Below, one piece after another: positions 53,191 through 62,515 of a DNA stretch of 64,000 bases. The notes beneath the pieces are model-generated. The model worked only from the letters and a program-made list of their open reading frames with translations, did no database searches and had not been told where the DNA came from. Made by a program: the position numbers and the translations under genes. Each line of letters starts with the position of its first letter. Position 1 is the first letter of the stretch. Source of the DNA: Bin55 sp965116055. GTDB lineage: Bacteria; Pseudomonadota; Gammaproteobacteria; Pseudomonadales; Azotimanducaceae. Location: contig OZ220466.1 in the NCBI GenBank assembly GCA_965116055.1, forward strand, positions 806,001 through 870,000, written 5' to 3'.

Positions 53191-55923
53191 ATGGTACATC
53201 CTGATCACGTGTGTTATCGACGCCTACATAAATGCCTATTTCAAGTAGCGCTTGCGTTTACTTTCTTTACCGGGGTTTCGTTGCACGCGGAACCATTATG
53301 GGAATTGAGCGATGACCGTTCCTTTAGTGGTATTGTCGTAGGCCACAAGGAACGCGTTCCACGACGAGCGGCGCTCAAGCCAGAAGAGCAACTTATCGCT
53401 AGTGCGAATGCAGTAGGACAGATCGAACCAACAGCCGATCAAAAACTCTTTGTGCTAACTTCTGCGGACAGTTCCGTTAGTTCGAGAGCGGTACGCCGTA
53501 GTGGTAGCACTCTGCGTCCCATAAGTTCAGCAACGACCCCTCCGATAGCCGACCAACCCGCATTCCATATTCCACCTCAGATTGACTTGGTCGAGTTACA
53601 AAGCGCTGATGTTGTTATTGATGGTTATATAGAAGAAGCTGCGTGGGAACAAGTTGACGGTTTCGAAAACATGATCGTTGTTGACCCGGACACTCTTACC
53701 GCCCCGAATTACCGCACGCTGGTCCGAATGTTCTACACACATGCTGGCTTGTTTGTTTCAGCCGATATGGAACAGCCAACGGAAACATTGGTGCAGCGCC
53801 TGTCCACACGCGATCAGGATCTCAATCGGGACGGCTTCACGCTAACACTTGATACATCCGGCCAAGGATTGTTTGGCTTCTGGTTTGGAGTGAACCTAGG
53901 TGGGTCCAAAGAGGACGGTAAGGTTCTGCCTGAACGGAATTTCAGTCGCGAGTGGGACGGTGCATGGCAGGGCGCTACTGTCGTGACTGATAAGGGCTGG
54001 TCGGCGGAAATGTTTATCCCTTGGTCGATCATAGCCATGCCGACCAACAGCGGTGAGCGTCGTATGAACTTTTTCGTGAGTCGCAAGGTGGCATTTCAAA
54101 ATGAGCGTTACGGTTGGCCTGCATTGCCTTTTACCCAAGCGCGCTTTATGTCTGCATTGCAGCCAATCGCGATGAAAGACATCAATCCGAAACAACAGTG
54201 GGAGGTATTCCCGTACGCGGCCACAAGCGCCGACGGCATTTACGATGAAATAGATCGCAAAGTAGGCGTCAATTTTTCTTGGCGACCGGCACCGAACATG
54301 CAAGTAGCCGGGGCAGTTAACCCTGATTTCGGTGCGGTTGAATCCGATGATGTAGTCGTCAATCTCACGGCATACGAAACCTACTTTCCGGAAAAACGAT
54401 TCTTTTTTTTGGAAGGTTCCGAAGTATTTGAGACGTCGCCGCGGTCCATCCCGATGCGCAGTAGTTCGCGTGGCGCACGCGCAGCACCACTTACCTGGAC
54501 GCCGGAGCCTACTACCGTACTGAACACGCGACGAATCGGTGGGTCGGCTAAGAACTTGGACATCGCAGACGAGATTGATGTATCCGGGCCAGAACGAAGC
54601 AAACCTACCGAGCTGCTTGGCGCCGTGAAAGTGGTTGGTCAGGCGGAATCGTTTCGATTTGGCTTGCTGGGCGCATTCGAAGATGAAGTCGAGCTCCGGG
54701 GTAAGGTTGAGGCGACTGGGGAAGATGTCCTGGTTACTGCACCGGGACGCAATTTCGGCGTCGCACGTTTTTTGTGGGAACGACAATCGGGCACCGGTCG
54801 ACAAGCGCATGGCTACATCACTACCTTTGCCGATCTACCTAACGATGAGGCAATCGTGCATGGGTTAGATTCGCATTTCCTGACGCAAAGCGGTAAATGG
54901 TCCATTGACACGCAATTGCTCCATTCGGATAAAAAATCCGAATTAGGTTACGGTGGGTTTGCGGACATAAGGTATACGCCAACACAAGGTACTTTTCATC
55001 GTATTTCGTTGGATTATCTTGACGATTCGTTAGATGTATCGGATCTTGGATTTTTACGACGGAATGATTTACGCGGTTTCCGCTACACGCGCTTTCATAA
55101 CACATCGAGGAACCTACCCGACTTTCTGCGTTCCCGATCGCTTGGCATATTTGCTGCTTCGCAGACTAATTTACACGGGGATCTAATTCGGTCTTATCTC
55201 GGTAGTAATCTCAGGTTTAACTTTGTCAACCAATCGTCGCTAAGTTTGCAATATTCGTGGCGACCAAGCCTGGTAGACGATCGAAGTAGTTTCGGAAATG
55301 GTAGTTTCAAGACATCAAGTAGCGATTTTGTGGTGCTTACCTTCGGTACTGATTCGGCTAAAAAATTCTCGTATTCAGTGCAAGCAGGGTTGCAAGACGG
55401 TGAATTCGGGGACCCGGCTTATATTGGCGACATCGGTTTTACATTCAGCCCTATTTCACGACTGAAATTCGACTATGACTTGCGCTTTCGCGATAGCGAA
55501 GGATGGGTTCTACACGCGGGTGATAAAGATTTCACACGGTATTTCAGTGAACAGTTGTCGCAGATTATTAGTTTTGATTACTTCATCACGGCGAGACAGC
55601 AAATCCGGGCGACTTTGCAATGGACTGGCATTAATGCAACAGCGCGAGATTTTTGGCGTTTGCCTGACAAGCTCGGCAAGCTCGTTGAGCGCACCTTGGA
55701 TGCGGACGTTACATCAAGCGATCTAACAATTTCGCGCATGACGGCGCAACTGCGCTACCGCTGGGAGATCGCGCCTTTATCGGATTTGTTTGTTGTTTAC
55801 ACTCGCGGCAGTAATGTCCCTAACTTGGGATTTGCCGAATTTGATCGGTTGTTTCGCGAAGCGTTACGCGAACCGATTGTTGATATTCTCATATTGAAGT
55901 TACGGTATCGTTTCGGCTCTTAA
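53191..55923 (+). CDS. DUF5916-type outer-membrane beta-barrel protein with CBM9-like domain
   Basis: This exported 910-residue protein has a signal peptide (LFQVALAFTFFTGVSLHA). Residues 30-125 look disordered. From about 135 there is a CBM9-like region starting DGYIEEAAWEQVDGFENM and including YTHAGLFVSADMEQP. The C-terminal half (about 380-910) is alternating beta-strand sequence, including FFLEGSEVFETSPR and YRWEIAPLSDLFVVY, and ends in a C-terminal aromatic-containing strand (RYRFGS), as in DUF5916 proteins. These are thought to act as outer-membrane barrels tied to carbohydrate or polymer handling; the ligand is unknown. Confidence 0.8.
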   Translation: MVHPDHVCYRRLHKCLFQVALAFTFFTGVSLHAEPLWELSDDRSFSGIVVGHKERVPRRAALKPEEQLIASANAVGQIEPTADQKLFVLTSADSSVSSRAVRRSGSTLRPISSATTPPIADQPAFHIPPQIDLVELQSADVVIDGYIEEAAWEQVDGFENMIVVDPDTLTAPNYRTLVRMFYTHAGLFVSADMEQPTETLVQRLSTRDQDLNRDGFTLTLDTSGQGLFGFWFGVNLGGSKEDGKVLPERNFSREWDGAWQGATVVTDKGWSAEMFIPWSIIAMPTNSGERRMNFFVSRKVAFQNERYGWPALPFTQARFMSALQPIAMKDINPKQQWEVFPYAATSADGIYDEIDRKVGVNFSWRPAPNMQVAGAVNPDFGAVESDDVVVNLTAYETYFPEKRFFFLEGSEVFETSPRSIPMRSSSRGARAAPLTWTPEPTTVLNTRRIGGSAKNLDIADEIDVSGPERSKPTELLGAVKVVGQAESFRFGLLGAFEDEVELRGKVEATGEDVLVTAPGRNFGVARFLWERQSGTGRQAHGYITTFADLPNDEAIVHGLDSHFLTQSGKWSIDTQLLHSDKKSELGYGGFADIRYTPTQGTFHRISLDYLDDSLDVSDLGFLRRNDLRGFRYTRFHNTSRNLPDFLRSRSLGIFAASQTNLHGDLIRSYLGSNLRFNFVNQSSLSLQYSWRPSLVDDRSSFGNGSFKTSSSDFVVLTFGTDSAKKFSYSVQAGLQDGEFGDPAYIGDIGFTFSPISRLKFDYDLRFRDSEGWVLHAGDKDFTRYFSEQLSQIISFDYFITARQQIRATLQWTGINATARDFWRLPDKLGKLVERTLDADVTSSDLTISRMTAQLRYRWEIAPLSDLFVVYTRGSNVPNLGFAEFDRLFREALREPIVDILILKLRYRFGS

Positions 55924-55940
55924 GTAGCGCAGCGGTATGC

Positions 55941-56909
55941 TTAGTTTGGTACTTGACCGATAAATTGATCAATCTGACTCAGGGATAGTGATCTGGGCTT
56001 AATTTCACCCCGGATTAGTTTGACGCCTATTTTTTGCACCGCCGCGTTGATCGGGGTAGGGATACTGTGCAGGCGACCAAGTTGCACAATTTCGCCATTC
56101 ATATAGTCGACCTCAATATCGCCAGTTTCCCGCAATAAGCTCTGTAGGGTCGAACTTCCATGCCGCTCGAAACCGTCGACAGGTCCGCCTCGAATTTCGC
56201 TGCGGCGATCTTGAGACGCAAGCGGATCCACATACTCAATCTCGGCTGCGTCGAAACATGCCCGAGCCTCGACTTGCATCGCGCGGACGATAGCGTTCGG
56301 TCGCGCTTCACTCGCTGCGTCCAGTACGTTAGTGAGGTTTACCAATAGCTTGGCGTATTTTTGAGCCATGATGTTGGGATCTGGACGGGACGCAAAACCA
56401 GCCGCGTCAATGGCTGCGGTGATCACTTCAATCGTATGGTCCGTGCCTGTCGGGTAGCAACCGGCGTCGAGATTACCCGCTCGGTTTTCTGCGAAATTCA
56501 CAACGACGCCAGCTTCCAGATGTTCCGAGGGAACCCAAACGACCATACCGTAGACATGCGAAAAACGACGTAATGCCATTCGCTCACTTGCGACGCCGTT
56601 TTGGCAGCACACAATAGGGATGTCATCAGGGGCGTATAGCTGCAAATCGCGTAATGCGCCTTCCACGTGTTGTGTCTTCATACAAAGGATGACTACATCT
56701 TCATCTGTAAACTCAATGTTCCTGGGGTGCTCGACAACACTGATGGGTAGCGATTCATGGATGTGAGGCGAGTGAAAACTCAGTCCATTGTTTCGTATCG
56801 CTTGAAAGTGTTCCCCGCGTGTGATTAATACAACTTGTTCGCTGTTGAGGTATAGTCGCGCACCAATTGAGCCGCCGATGCCGCCTGCACCGTATACGAT
56901 AAATCTCAT
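55941..56909 (-). CDS. Ketopantoate reductase family protein
   Basis: This 322-residue NADPH-dependent reductase has the ketopantoate reductase (ApbA/PanE) fold. The Rossmann loop is VYGAGGIGGSIGARL, followed by DVVILCMKTQHVEGAL and VCCQNGVASERMAL. The active-site Lys is in AQKYAKLLVNLTNV and the C-terminal domain keeps the RGGPVDGFERHGSSTLQSLL region. It may be a 2-dehydropantoate reductase (PanE) or a paralogue, since pan genes are not adjacent. It converges with the DUF5916-type gene, 17 bases apart. Confidence 0.8.
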   Translation of the reverse strand: MRFIVYGAGGIGGSIGARLYLNSEQVVLITRGEHFQAIRNNGLSFHSPHIHESLPISVVEHPRNIEFTDEDVVILCMKTQHVEGALRDLQLYAPDDIPIVCCQNGVASERMALRRFSHVYGMVVWVPSEHLEAGVVVNFAENRAGNLDAGCYPTGTDHTIEVITAAIDAAGFASRPDPNIMAQKYAKLLVNLTNVLDAASEARPNAIVRAMQVEARACFDAAEIEYVDPLASQDRRSEIRGGPVDGFERHGSSTLQSLLRETGDIEVDYMNGEIVQLGRLHSIPTPINAAVQKIGVKLIRGEIKPRSLSLSQIDQFIGQVPN

Positions 56910-57099
56910 TGGCTTGCTAGTAGCAACTTCGCACTATATCTGCGTCTTCTGTCTGGTATCAATGTTCATACCGTCGGGAAATCAGCACTCAATGGACAAT
57001 GTTCGCGCGGCGTCAGACAGTGGGCTGCAAAGCAGCAATCTATTGGGCTATCAAAATGAATCTCTTCAAGGGTAGTTCCTGCCATGGCAACCGCGAGCG

Positions 57100-57960
57100 T
57101 CATGCCGAAGTAATCGGTGTTGCGCTGAATTGGTCGGTGTATTCTCCGGCTTCTTTTTGTCGTCGATACGCCCATTCCCATGGCGATTCGCGTAAACGAA
57201 TCGGTCCATTTCGAACGTCAATACCCATATCGGCCGCTTTTGGATAGTGGCTGTAAATCATGACTCGACGCGATCTAGAGGTTGCGTTCGGTGCAGACGT
57301 ATGTACAAGTTTTGCGTGAAAAAACATCACTGAACCTGCCGGTGCTTTGAGGTGCTGTGCTGCGGATAGGTCAATCGACTCTTCTGGCACTTCAAGACCG
57401 TTTCGCACTCGGCTGTGATCGATATGCGCTTGGTGAGTGCCTGGAAAGACCTGAATAGTGCCGTTGTCTGCATGGCAATCATCTATGGTGATGGCTGACG
57501 AAATAATGTCATCCGGGTACCCGTTGTACATGTAGTACGCCCAATCGTTGTGCACCGGAAAGCGGTCGTCATCAAGAGGCACTCGGAACATATCTATGGG
57601 TTGAATGGGCTGCTTGTAGTTGAGTTTCTCCTCCATGAGAACAGGTTCATCGGCCATAAGCATGCGCATCGGTTCTAACAGTCGAGCGTCCTGCGCGATC
57701 TGGGACAACTGAAGGGACAGGTCGTTGATCGGCTGAATCTTGCGAACGATCATGTCGCCGTTCTGACGTTTTCGAATGTCGAGTCGCCGGCTTTGGCGTT
57801 GATTACAAAGCGAAGAATTGATGATTAACTCCAAAATGAAGTCTGCTTCGATTTGCATTCGCTTGACTTCGTCAGGTGTAAAAACTTCTCGCATGACTAG
57901 GTAACCGTTTTTTACCCAAAACGCTTTCTGTGCAGCAGAGAGGCGGATGCTTTGTGTCAT
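57100..57960 (-). CDS. Phytanoyl-CoA dioxygenase (PhyH) family protein
   Basis: This Fe(II)/2-oxoglutarate-dependent oxygenase has 286 aa. The metal triad is visible as His137 and Asp139 in VHNDWAYYMY and His220 in KLVHTSAPN, and Arg near 231 should bind 2-oxoglutarate. GTIQVFPGTHQAH and SVMFFHAKLVH are typical of the family. The target is unknown: family members hydroxylate acyl-CoAs, amino acids or small metabolites. It lies upstream of the reductase gene on the same strand, with a 190-base gap. Confidence 0.85.
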   Translation of the reverse strand: MTQSIRLSAAQKAFWVKNGYLVMREVFTPDEVKRMQIEADFILELIINSSLCNQRQSRRLDIRKRQNGDMIVRKIQPINDLSLQLSQIAQDARLLEPMRMLMADEPVLMEEKLNYKQPIQPIDMFRVPLDDDRFPVHNDWAYYMYNGYPDDIISSAITIDDCHADNGTIQVFPGTHQAHIDHSRVRNGLEVPEESIDLSAAQHLKAPAGSVMFFHAKLVHTSAPNATSRSRRVMIYSHYPKAADMGIDVRNGPIRLRESPWEWAYRRQKEAGEYTDQFSATPITSA

Positions 57961-58035
57961 GACGAGTAGATTGAAACCCCTTGACTGCTCCTAATCGCGC
58001 TTAGACCGATAGGTGCCAAGCCTTTATCGTGACGG

Positions 58036-58899
58036 TTAGTTCGCTGCTAAGTGGGTATTGAGAAATGTCAATATTTCGGATTGCGCTCGTTTGCGATGCA
58101 ACTCGTTGCGGAAACCGTGACCGGCTCCCTCAAATACGCTCAATTTGTGCGTTACGCCTGCTTGCTCCAATGCTTCGCTGATACGAGTACTGTGATCTAA
58201 CGGGACGAGATCGTCTGCAGTTCCGTGGAGCAGTAGAACCGGTGGGTCTTCACGATCGACGAAATGTATCGGTGAGACCGATTTCGCTAACGAAGGATCG
58301 AAATCAAGCGCGGGAAAACGCTCGTTCGGGCCGGTAAGGCCTACTAAATCGACCGGTGGAAAATACGCGACCGTTGCAGCAACCCTATTCGACGCGTGCT
58401 GAATCGAATCGACATTGGAATCAGTCACGCCTTCGTCTGAATCCAATGCGATCATTAAGGCTAGATGTCCGCCTGAACTGTAACCCATGGCGGCTAGCCG
58501 ATTGGGGTCAATACCGTATTGTTCAGCGTGATAGCGCACATGCCGCGCGGCGAATTGCACATCCGACACGGCATCTGGAACTTTGAACTCCGGCGCGCTT
58601 CGGTGACGAATCGAAATGACGGTATATCCAGAGCTTAGTAAGTACTCAAACGTCTCCTGAACTCTCTCAACCGGTTGCTTGTCCGAGAACCATCCACCGC
58701 TTGCCATGAAAAGAACCGCAGCTTGGTTTGATTTGGTTGCGGGTATGACATCGTAAGTCAATTCGATGTCGTCTTGGATTCGATATAGGACATCTTCTTC
58801 AATAAGGCTATTGGCACTTGCTATGGCGACGCTAGCAAGACAGCAAGCGCCAAATATCAAGAGGCGCGCGAAATGCAATTTATTCGTAGCGTGGTTCAT
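58036..58899 (-). CDS. Secreted alpha/beta hydrolase (esterase-like)
   Basis: This exported hydrolase has 287 aa and a signal peptide (residues 10-29). Features are an oxyanion-hole region around MASGGWFSD, the nucleophile elbow GYSSGG with Ser141, LLHGTADDLVPLDHSTR with the acid, and EGAGHGFRNEL with the catalytic His. The IRHRSAPEFKVPDAVSDVQF segment matches esterase/carboxylesterase families related to BD-FAE. Substrate unknown. It shares direction with the PhyH gene. Confidence 0.83.
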   Translation of the reverse strand: MNHATNKLHFARLLIFGACCLASVAIASANSLIEEDVLYRIQDDIELTYDVIPATKSNQAAVLFMASGGWFSDKQPVERVQETFEYLLSSGYTVISIRHRSAPEFKVPDAVSDVQFAARHVRYHAEQYGIDPNRLAAMGYSSGGHLALMIALDSDEGVTDSNVDSIQHASNRVAATVAYFPPVDLVGLTGPNERFPALDFDPSLAKSVSPIHFVDREDPPVLLLHGTADDLVPLDHSTRISEALEQAGVTHKLSVFEGAGHGFRNELHRKRAQSEILTFLNTHLAAN

Positions 58900-58922
58900 T
58901 GGTGAATCTATCCGTCACCGTT

Positions 58923-60056
58923 TTATGGTTGATCCTTGCCGAATATGATGCAAGCGCCTGCTGCGAACATGCCTCCTACGCCCAAACACACCGAGATATT
59001 GACATCGTCAACCTGCGCTGCTGCTTGCCCTCGCACCTGACGAACGCTTTCCTGTAACGCAAACATACCGTACATCCCCGTGTGAGTGTAGGACAATCCC
59101 CCGCCGTTGGTGTTTAGGGGTAGTTTGCCGCCAGGGCGCGTATGGCCTTCTGCGATGAAAGGTCCGGCTTCCCCGCGGCCGACAAATCCTAGATCTTCCA
59201 GTCCATACAAAGGGAGATGGGCAAATGCGTCGTATATCATCAGATGATCGACATCGCTATGGGAAATCCCTGCCGCTGTCATGGCATCGTGGCCTGCGAT
59301 GCGGAAATTTCTGGAGCTCGTGAGATCGGTCATTTGACTGATCATTGGGGTTTCCACGCTTTCGCCGGAACCAAGAATGTAGGCTGGCGGTTGCGGAAAG
59401 TCTTTTGCACGTTCTGCTTTCGTGAGAATCAATGCACCGCCACCGTCGGTTACCAAGCAGCATTCCAATAAGTGAAACGGGTAGGCAATCATGCGTGATG
59501 CGAGCACATCGTCAACCGTAATCGGATCCCGATACATCGCGCGAGGGTTGCGACCAGCCCATTCCCGTTGAGCGACTGCGACAGAGGCAAGCTGTTCGTG
59601 CGTCATACCGTACTGTTTCATGTAGCGTAGAACGCCGATCCCAAAGAGCGTGGTCGGTCCCATCGGTCCGTACGGGATCTCAAATTGGCTGGCGAAGGAA
59701 GCTGCGCCGCCACCGCCGCCGCCACGACCAATGCCGGAGCGCCCACTTTCGCCGTGGGTGATCAATACGGTTTCACAGTAGCCTGCTTCAATGGCTGCAA
59801 CGGCATGACGCACGTGGATCAAAAATGAACATCCGCCGACAGAAGTCCCGTCCACCCACCGTGGTTTGAGACCGAGATAGTGAGTTAAATCAACCGGTGA
59901 CGCGCCGGCGGTAGCGATACCGTCAATATCCTTGATCGTCAGGCCCGCGTCCTTGAGTGCGTTAAACGCACCGTCCACATGGAGTTGCATCTGGCTAAGA
60001 TGCGGAATGCGTCCTAATTCTGTGGTTTCCGACGCTCCTACAACAGCAACGGTCAT
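58923..60056 (-). CDS. SCP2-type thiolase (lipid-transfer protein-like)
   Basis: This thiolase-superfamily protein has 377 aa, starting MTVAVVGASETTELG. The nucleophilic Cys is Cys76 in SVGGCSFLI, and the C-terminal CLGVGGMFAAGACIIFG loop is conserved. The HTGMYGMFALQES segment holds the second active-site region. This SCP2-thiolase group includes ketothiolases and retro-aldol enzymes that need a DUF35 partner. The DUF35 gene overlaps its start by four bases, supporting a two-subunit enzyme in side-chain or acyl-CoA degradation. Confidence 0.85.
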   Translation of the reverse strand: MTVAVVGASETTELGRIPHLSQMQLHVDGAFNALKDAGLTIKDIDGIATAGASPVDLTHYLGLKPRWVDGTSVGGCSFLIHVRHAVAAIEAGYCETVLITHGESGRSGIGRGGGGGGAASFASQFEIPYGPMGPTTLFGIGVLRYMKQYGMTHEQLASVAVAQREWAGRNPRAMYRDPITVDDVLASRMIAYPFHLLECCLVTDGGGALILTKAERAKDFPQPPAYILGSGESVETPMISQMTDLTSSRNFRIAGHDAMTAAGISHSDVDHLMIYDAFAHLPLYGLEDLGFVGRGEAGPFIAEGHTRPGGKLPLNTNGGGLSYTHTGMYGMFALQESVRQVRGQAAAQVDDVNISVCLGVGGMFAAGACIIFGKDQP

Positions 60057-60478
60057 GATGATTCTCTAGCAGGTTTAAATAGTGGCACAGTGATGTCATC
60101 CGATACCCGTTCGAATGTGACTTCAAGCGGCATATCAAGTACAAGAGCTTCCGGAGATTGGTCGCACTCGACGATATTGCTCATCATCATGGGACCTTCT
60201 TCTAGCTGGACGATAGCAATTGCATAAGGGGTCGGGAATGAAGGATGTTGGCGGTAATTAATCATGTAGCTGATTAGTTTTGCCTTACCGCTCGCTTCGA
60301 ATACTTCGATATTCGGTGAACCGTTCCCCGGGCAAAATGAACGAGGGGGAAAGTAAACCGTACCGCTATCTGTGCAGCGTTGGAGCAATAGTTTGCCTTG
60401 CTTCGTACCTTCCCAAAAGTGCGCTGTATCTGGCGTTGGGACAGGTGCATAGCGGGGCTTTAAGCCGTCTGCGCTCAT
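60053..60478 (-). CDS. DUF35 OB-fold protein with degenerate zinc ribbon
   Basis: This 141-residue partner of the following thiolase has an N-terminal rubredoxin-like zinc ribbon (about residues 34-55) and an OB-fold that binds acyl-CoA (about 60-130). In normal members four cysteines bind zinc as two CxxC pairs; here the pairs read CTDS and CPGN, so one Cys of each is missing and zinc may not be bound. The pattern QRCTDSGTVYFPPRSFCPGN is otherwise typical. Its TGA overlaps the thiolase ATG, so the two are translated together. Confidence 0.82.
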   Translation of the reverse strand: MSADGLKPRYAPVPTPDTAHFWEGTKQGKLLLQRCTDSGTVYFPPRSFCPGNGSPNIEVFEASGKAKLISYMINYRQHPSFPTPYAIAIVQLEEGPMMMSNIVECDQSPEALVLDMPLEVTFERVSDDITVPLFKPARESS

Positions 60479-60559
60479 GGGCTGTTTCCTAGGAATATTG
60501 AAATTTCTGCGTCAATCGCTGTGGAACCGGCAAGTATAACGGTGGTCATAGAAGAGATG

Positions 60560-61396
60560 CTAAGAGTGAAAGACATGTAAATGGCGCAGAATCAATTCAC
60601 GTTGGGCGTGAGTTGAGTCAGCTAGCGCAATAAACGGTTCATTAAGCACGCTAGCTGTTAAGTTGTATCGCAGGGGATCGCCCCGTAACGTCATGACGTT
60701 ACCGCCAGCTGCTCGAAGTACAGCGTGCGCTGCGGCCGTATCCCATTCTGACGTGCCGCCGGGCTGTAGGTAAAGATCTTTGGTTCCTTCTGCTAATGCA
60801 AGGAATTTCAAACTGCTACCGCGAAAACTCCTTGAAATCGGTCCTACCTCGGACTCAAGATGGGCTAGAAATTGTTCGGCGGTTGGATCTGCGCGGCGAC
60901 GACTTTGAATGCTTTGTACTTTGTTATGCTGAAAGGGGCGCGACTGAATAGGAAATTCGTCGTTCGCTTCGATTCTCCAAGCTTTCTGCGCGTACGCATC
61001 GCCGTAATAGACGGTATGCTTGGTCGGTCGTCCTACAACGCCGAGAAGGGGCTCGTGATTTTCGATAAGTGCGATGTTTACGGTGAATTCGCCATTGCGC
61101 TTGATGAATTCCTTGGTTCCATCAAGTGGATCAATCAACCAGTAAGTCGACCAGTTTTTTCGCACCTCATACGCTACTAGCGTCGACTCTTCTGATAGCA
61201 TAGGAATTGACGGGTCTAGTTTGACAAGTTCGGAAGTGATCAAGTCAAGTGCTCGTCGATCCGCCTCTGTGATCGGGCTGCCGTCTGACTTACGCTCAAA
61301 ATCGAAGGAGGTGTCGTAGATTTCTAATATTTCGGCATGAGTTCGTTGAACAATGCGTACCAAGTCGTTTTTTAATGCGTGATCGTGATATTGCAC
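60560..61396 (-). CDS. cysQ: 3'(2'),5'-bisphosphate nucleotidase CysQ
   Basis: This inositol-monophosphatase-fold enzyme hydrolyses 3'-phosphoadenosine 5'-phosphate, recycling the product of sulfate activation. The metal-binding motif is WLIDPLDGTKEF, preceded by MLSEEST, and WDTAAAHAVLRAAGG is the second signature. At 278 aa it is longer than E. coli CysQ (246). It starts at GTG 61396. The 24-bp palindrome at 61463-61486 lies upstream and the broken nudE beyond it; nudE and cysQ are adjacent in several gammaproteobacteria. Confidence 0.9.
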   Translation of the reverse strand: MQYHDHALKNDLVRIVQRTHAEILEIYDTSFDFERKSDGSPITEADRRALDLITSELVKLDPSIPMLSEESTLVAYEVRKNWSTYWLIDPLDGTKEFIKRNGEFTVNIALIENHEPLLGVVGRPTKHTVYYGDAYAQKAWRIEANDEFPIQSRPFQHNKVQSIQSRRRADPTAEQFLAHLESEVGPISRSFRGSSLKFLALAEGTKDLYLQPGGTSEWDTAAAHAVLRAAGGNVMTLRGDPLRYNLTASVLNEPFIALADSTHAQRELILRHLHVFHS

Positions 61397-61462
61397 GTTT
61401 AACTATCTATTAGGCGCAGCTGAGGCAAGCATTATTGACTCAACTACTTTTTCAGCGTTGCA

Positions 61463-61486
61463 CGACACAAATGATCATTTGTGTCG
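61463..61486. repeat. Perfect 24-bp palindrome upstream of cysQ
   Basis: The half-site CGACACAAATGA is followed directly by its exact reverse complement, so the 24 bases read identically on both strands, with TGATCA at the centre (61472-61477). It lies 67-90 bases upstream of the cysQ GTG and downstream of the broken nudE. It could be an operator for a dimeric regulator or an RNA hairpin ending the nudE transcript, although there is no U-tract. The function is unknown. Confidence 0.85.
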
Positions 61487-61582
61487 CGAACCTTTGCCTG
61501 ATGGTGATTTAGGTTAGGTAATTTTCTAAGCCCTTTGAGACTGACGACTGTTGAGGTAGGGGAAGCTTCGGCTCGCACTGCA

Positions 61583-62157
61583 TTAATTCGCAGTGATTAG
61601 GATAGGTTGACTTGGCAGATCCCCGTTGAGTGTGATTTCAACAATTTTTAGCGTAGCAATCGTGCGCGCTTCAGATAAATCATGGCTATAAACCAATTGA
61701 TCAATTCGCTCAAGCGGCCAAAGGACGACCTCCAGTGGCTCGGGCTCATCCCCAGGTATTTTCTCAGGGTATAGATCGGTGGCAAGCATGGCGTGAATTG
61801 AAAATCCCATATGGCCAGGGGCTAACGATAGCTCGCGTAAATGGGTGATTGAATGAGCGCCGAATCCAGTTCCTCTTTTAGCTCTCGATTCGCAGCATGA
61901 ACGAGCGATTCGTCGATATCGACGGTACCTTTGGGTAACGCGAGCTCGTATTTATGCAAACCGGCCATGTATTCTCGGACGAAAATAACATCGCCATCCG
62001 ATGTGATGGCGCATATGATCACAGCTTCGCGTCCACGTTTAGGTAACCGTTCAAATGTTCGCCTTGCGCCGTTTGCGAATTCCAGTTCAAGCGATTCAAT
62101 ACTGAACAATCGACTGCTTGCAATGATTTTTGAATTAAGAATCAATGGTAATTTCAT
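61583..62157 (-). pseudogene. nudE: nudE with a single-base frameshift
   Basis: This is an ADP-compounds hydrolase (Nudix) gene in two frames. The first frame starts at 62157 and carries most of the Nudix box, GTVDIDESLVHAANRELKEE. Near 61866-61871 the frame changes: reading the next frame restores GFGAHSITHLRELSLAPGH, then a stretch containing LATDLYPEKIPGDEPEPLE to the stop at 61583. Joined with one restored base it would give about 191 residues, close to E. coli NudE (186). In the actual sequence translation would stop after YASYR. Either a real loss-of-function mutation or a sequencing error. Confidence 0.82.
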
Positions 62158-62515
62158 ATAGTGGAATGAACTGATGGGGTATACAAGAATACGGTAACGG
62201 TTTCCTTGTTTAGGAGAATGAGTACGGTTGGAGGCGGATGACTTGACATGAACGAAAACTGCTCAATTTATTGATTTTGCGCATGATGAAAAAGGCCGCA
62301 AAGTATCAACGCAGAATCGCTCAGCTTAAGAAACCCAGCGAAGACGATACCGCCTCATAAACCCGCGCGGCTCTCTTTTGCGAGACATCAGCCGTACTTT
62401 ATCTCATTGGTGATTAGGAACAACGCAACGCGGACTGTGCAGTCGTACCACACGCCACACATTCTATTGCCGTGGCGCGTAACGGATGGACTGTTGCCTG
62501 CAGAGAGGGATAACG
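62158..62515. other. Intergenic region, possible gene remnants
   Basis: This 358-base stretch lies between nudE and a frameshifted membrane gene. It has no complete gene. A short plus-strand frame near 62250-62330 has a protein-like stretch (AQFIDFAHDEKGRKVSTQN) with no start or ribosome binding site and may be a fragment of a lost gene, but I recognise no family. Nothing else was seen. Confidence 0.35.

Noticed and set aside
53896..54810. Long antisense ORF of 304 codons on the minus strand
   Set aside because: It lies wholly inside the DUF5916-type gene on the opposite strand, has no family resemblance and no ribosome binding site; it is a codon-bias shadow.
62294..62351. Short plus-strand frame MMKKAAKYQRRIAQ
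   Set aside because: Too short, no ribosome binding site and no recognisable family.
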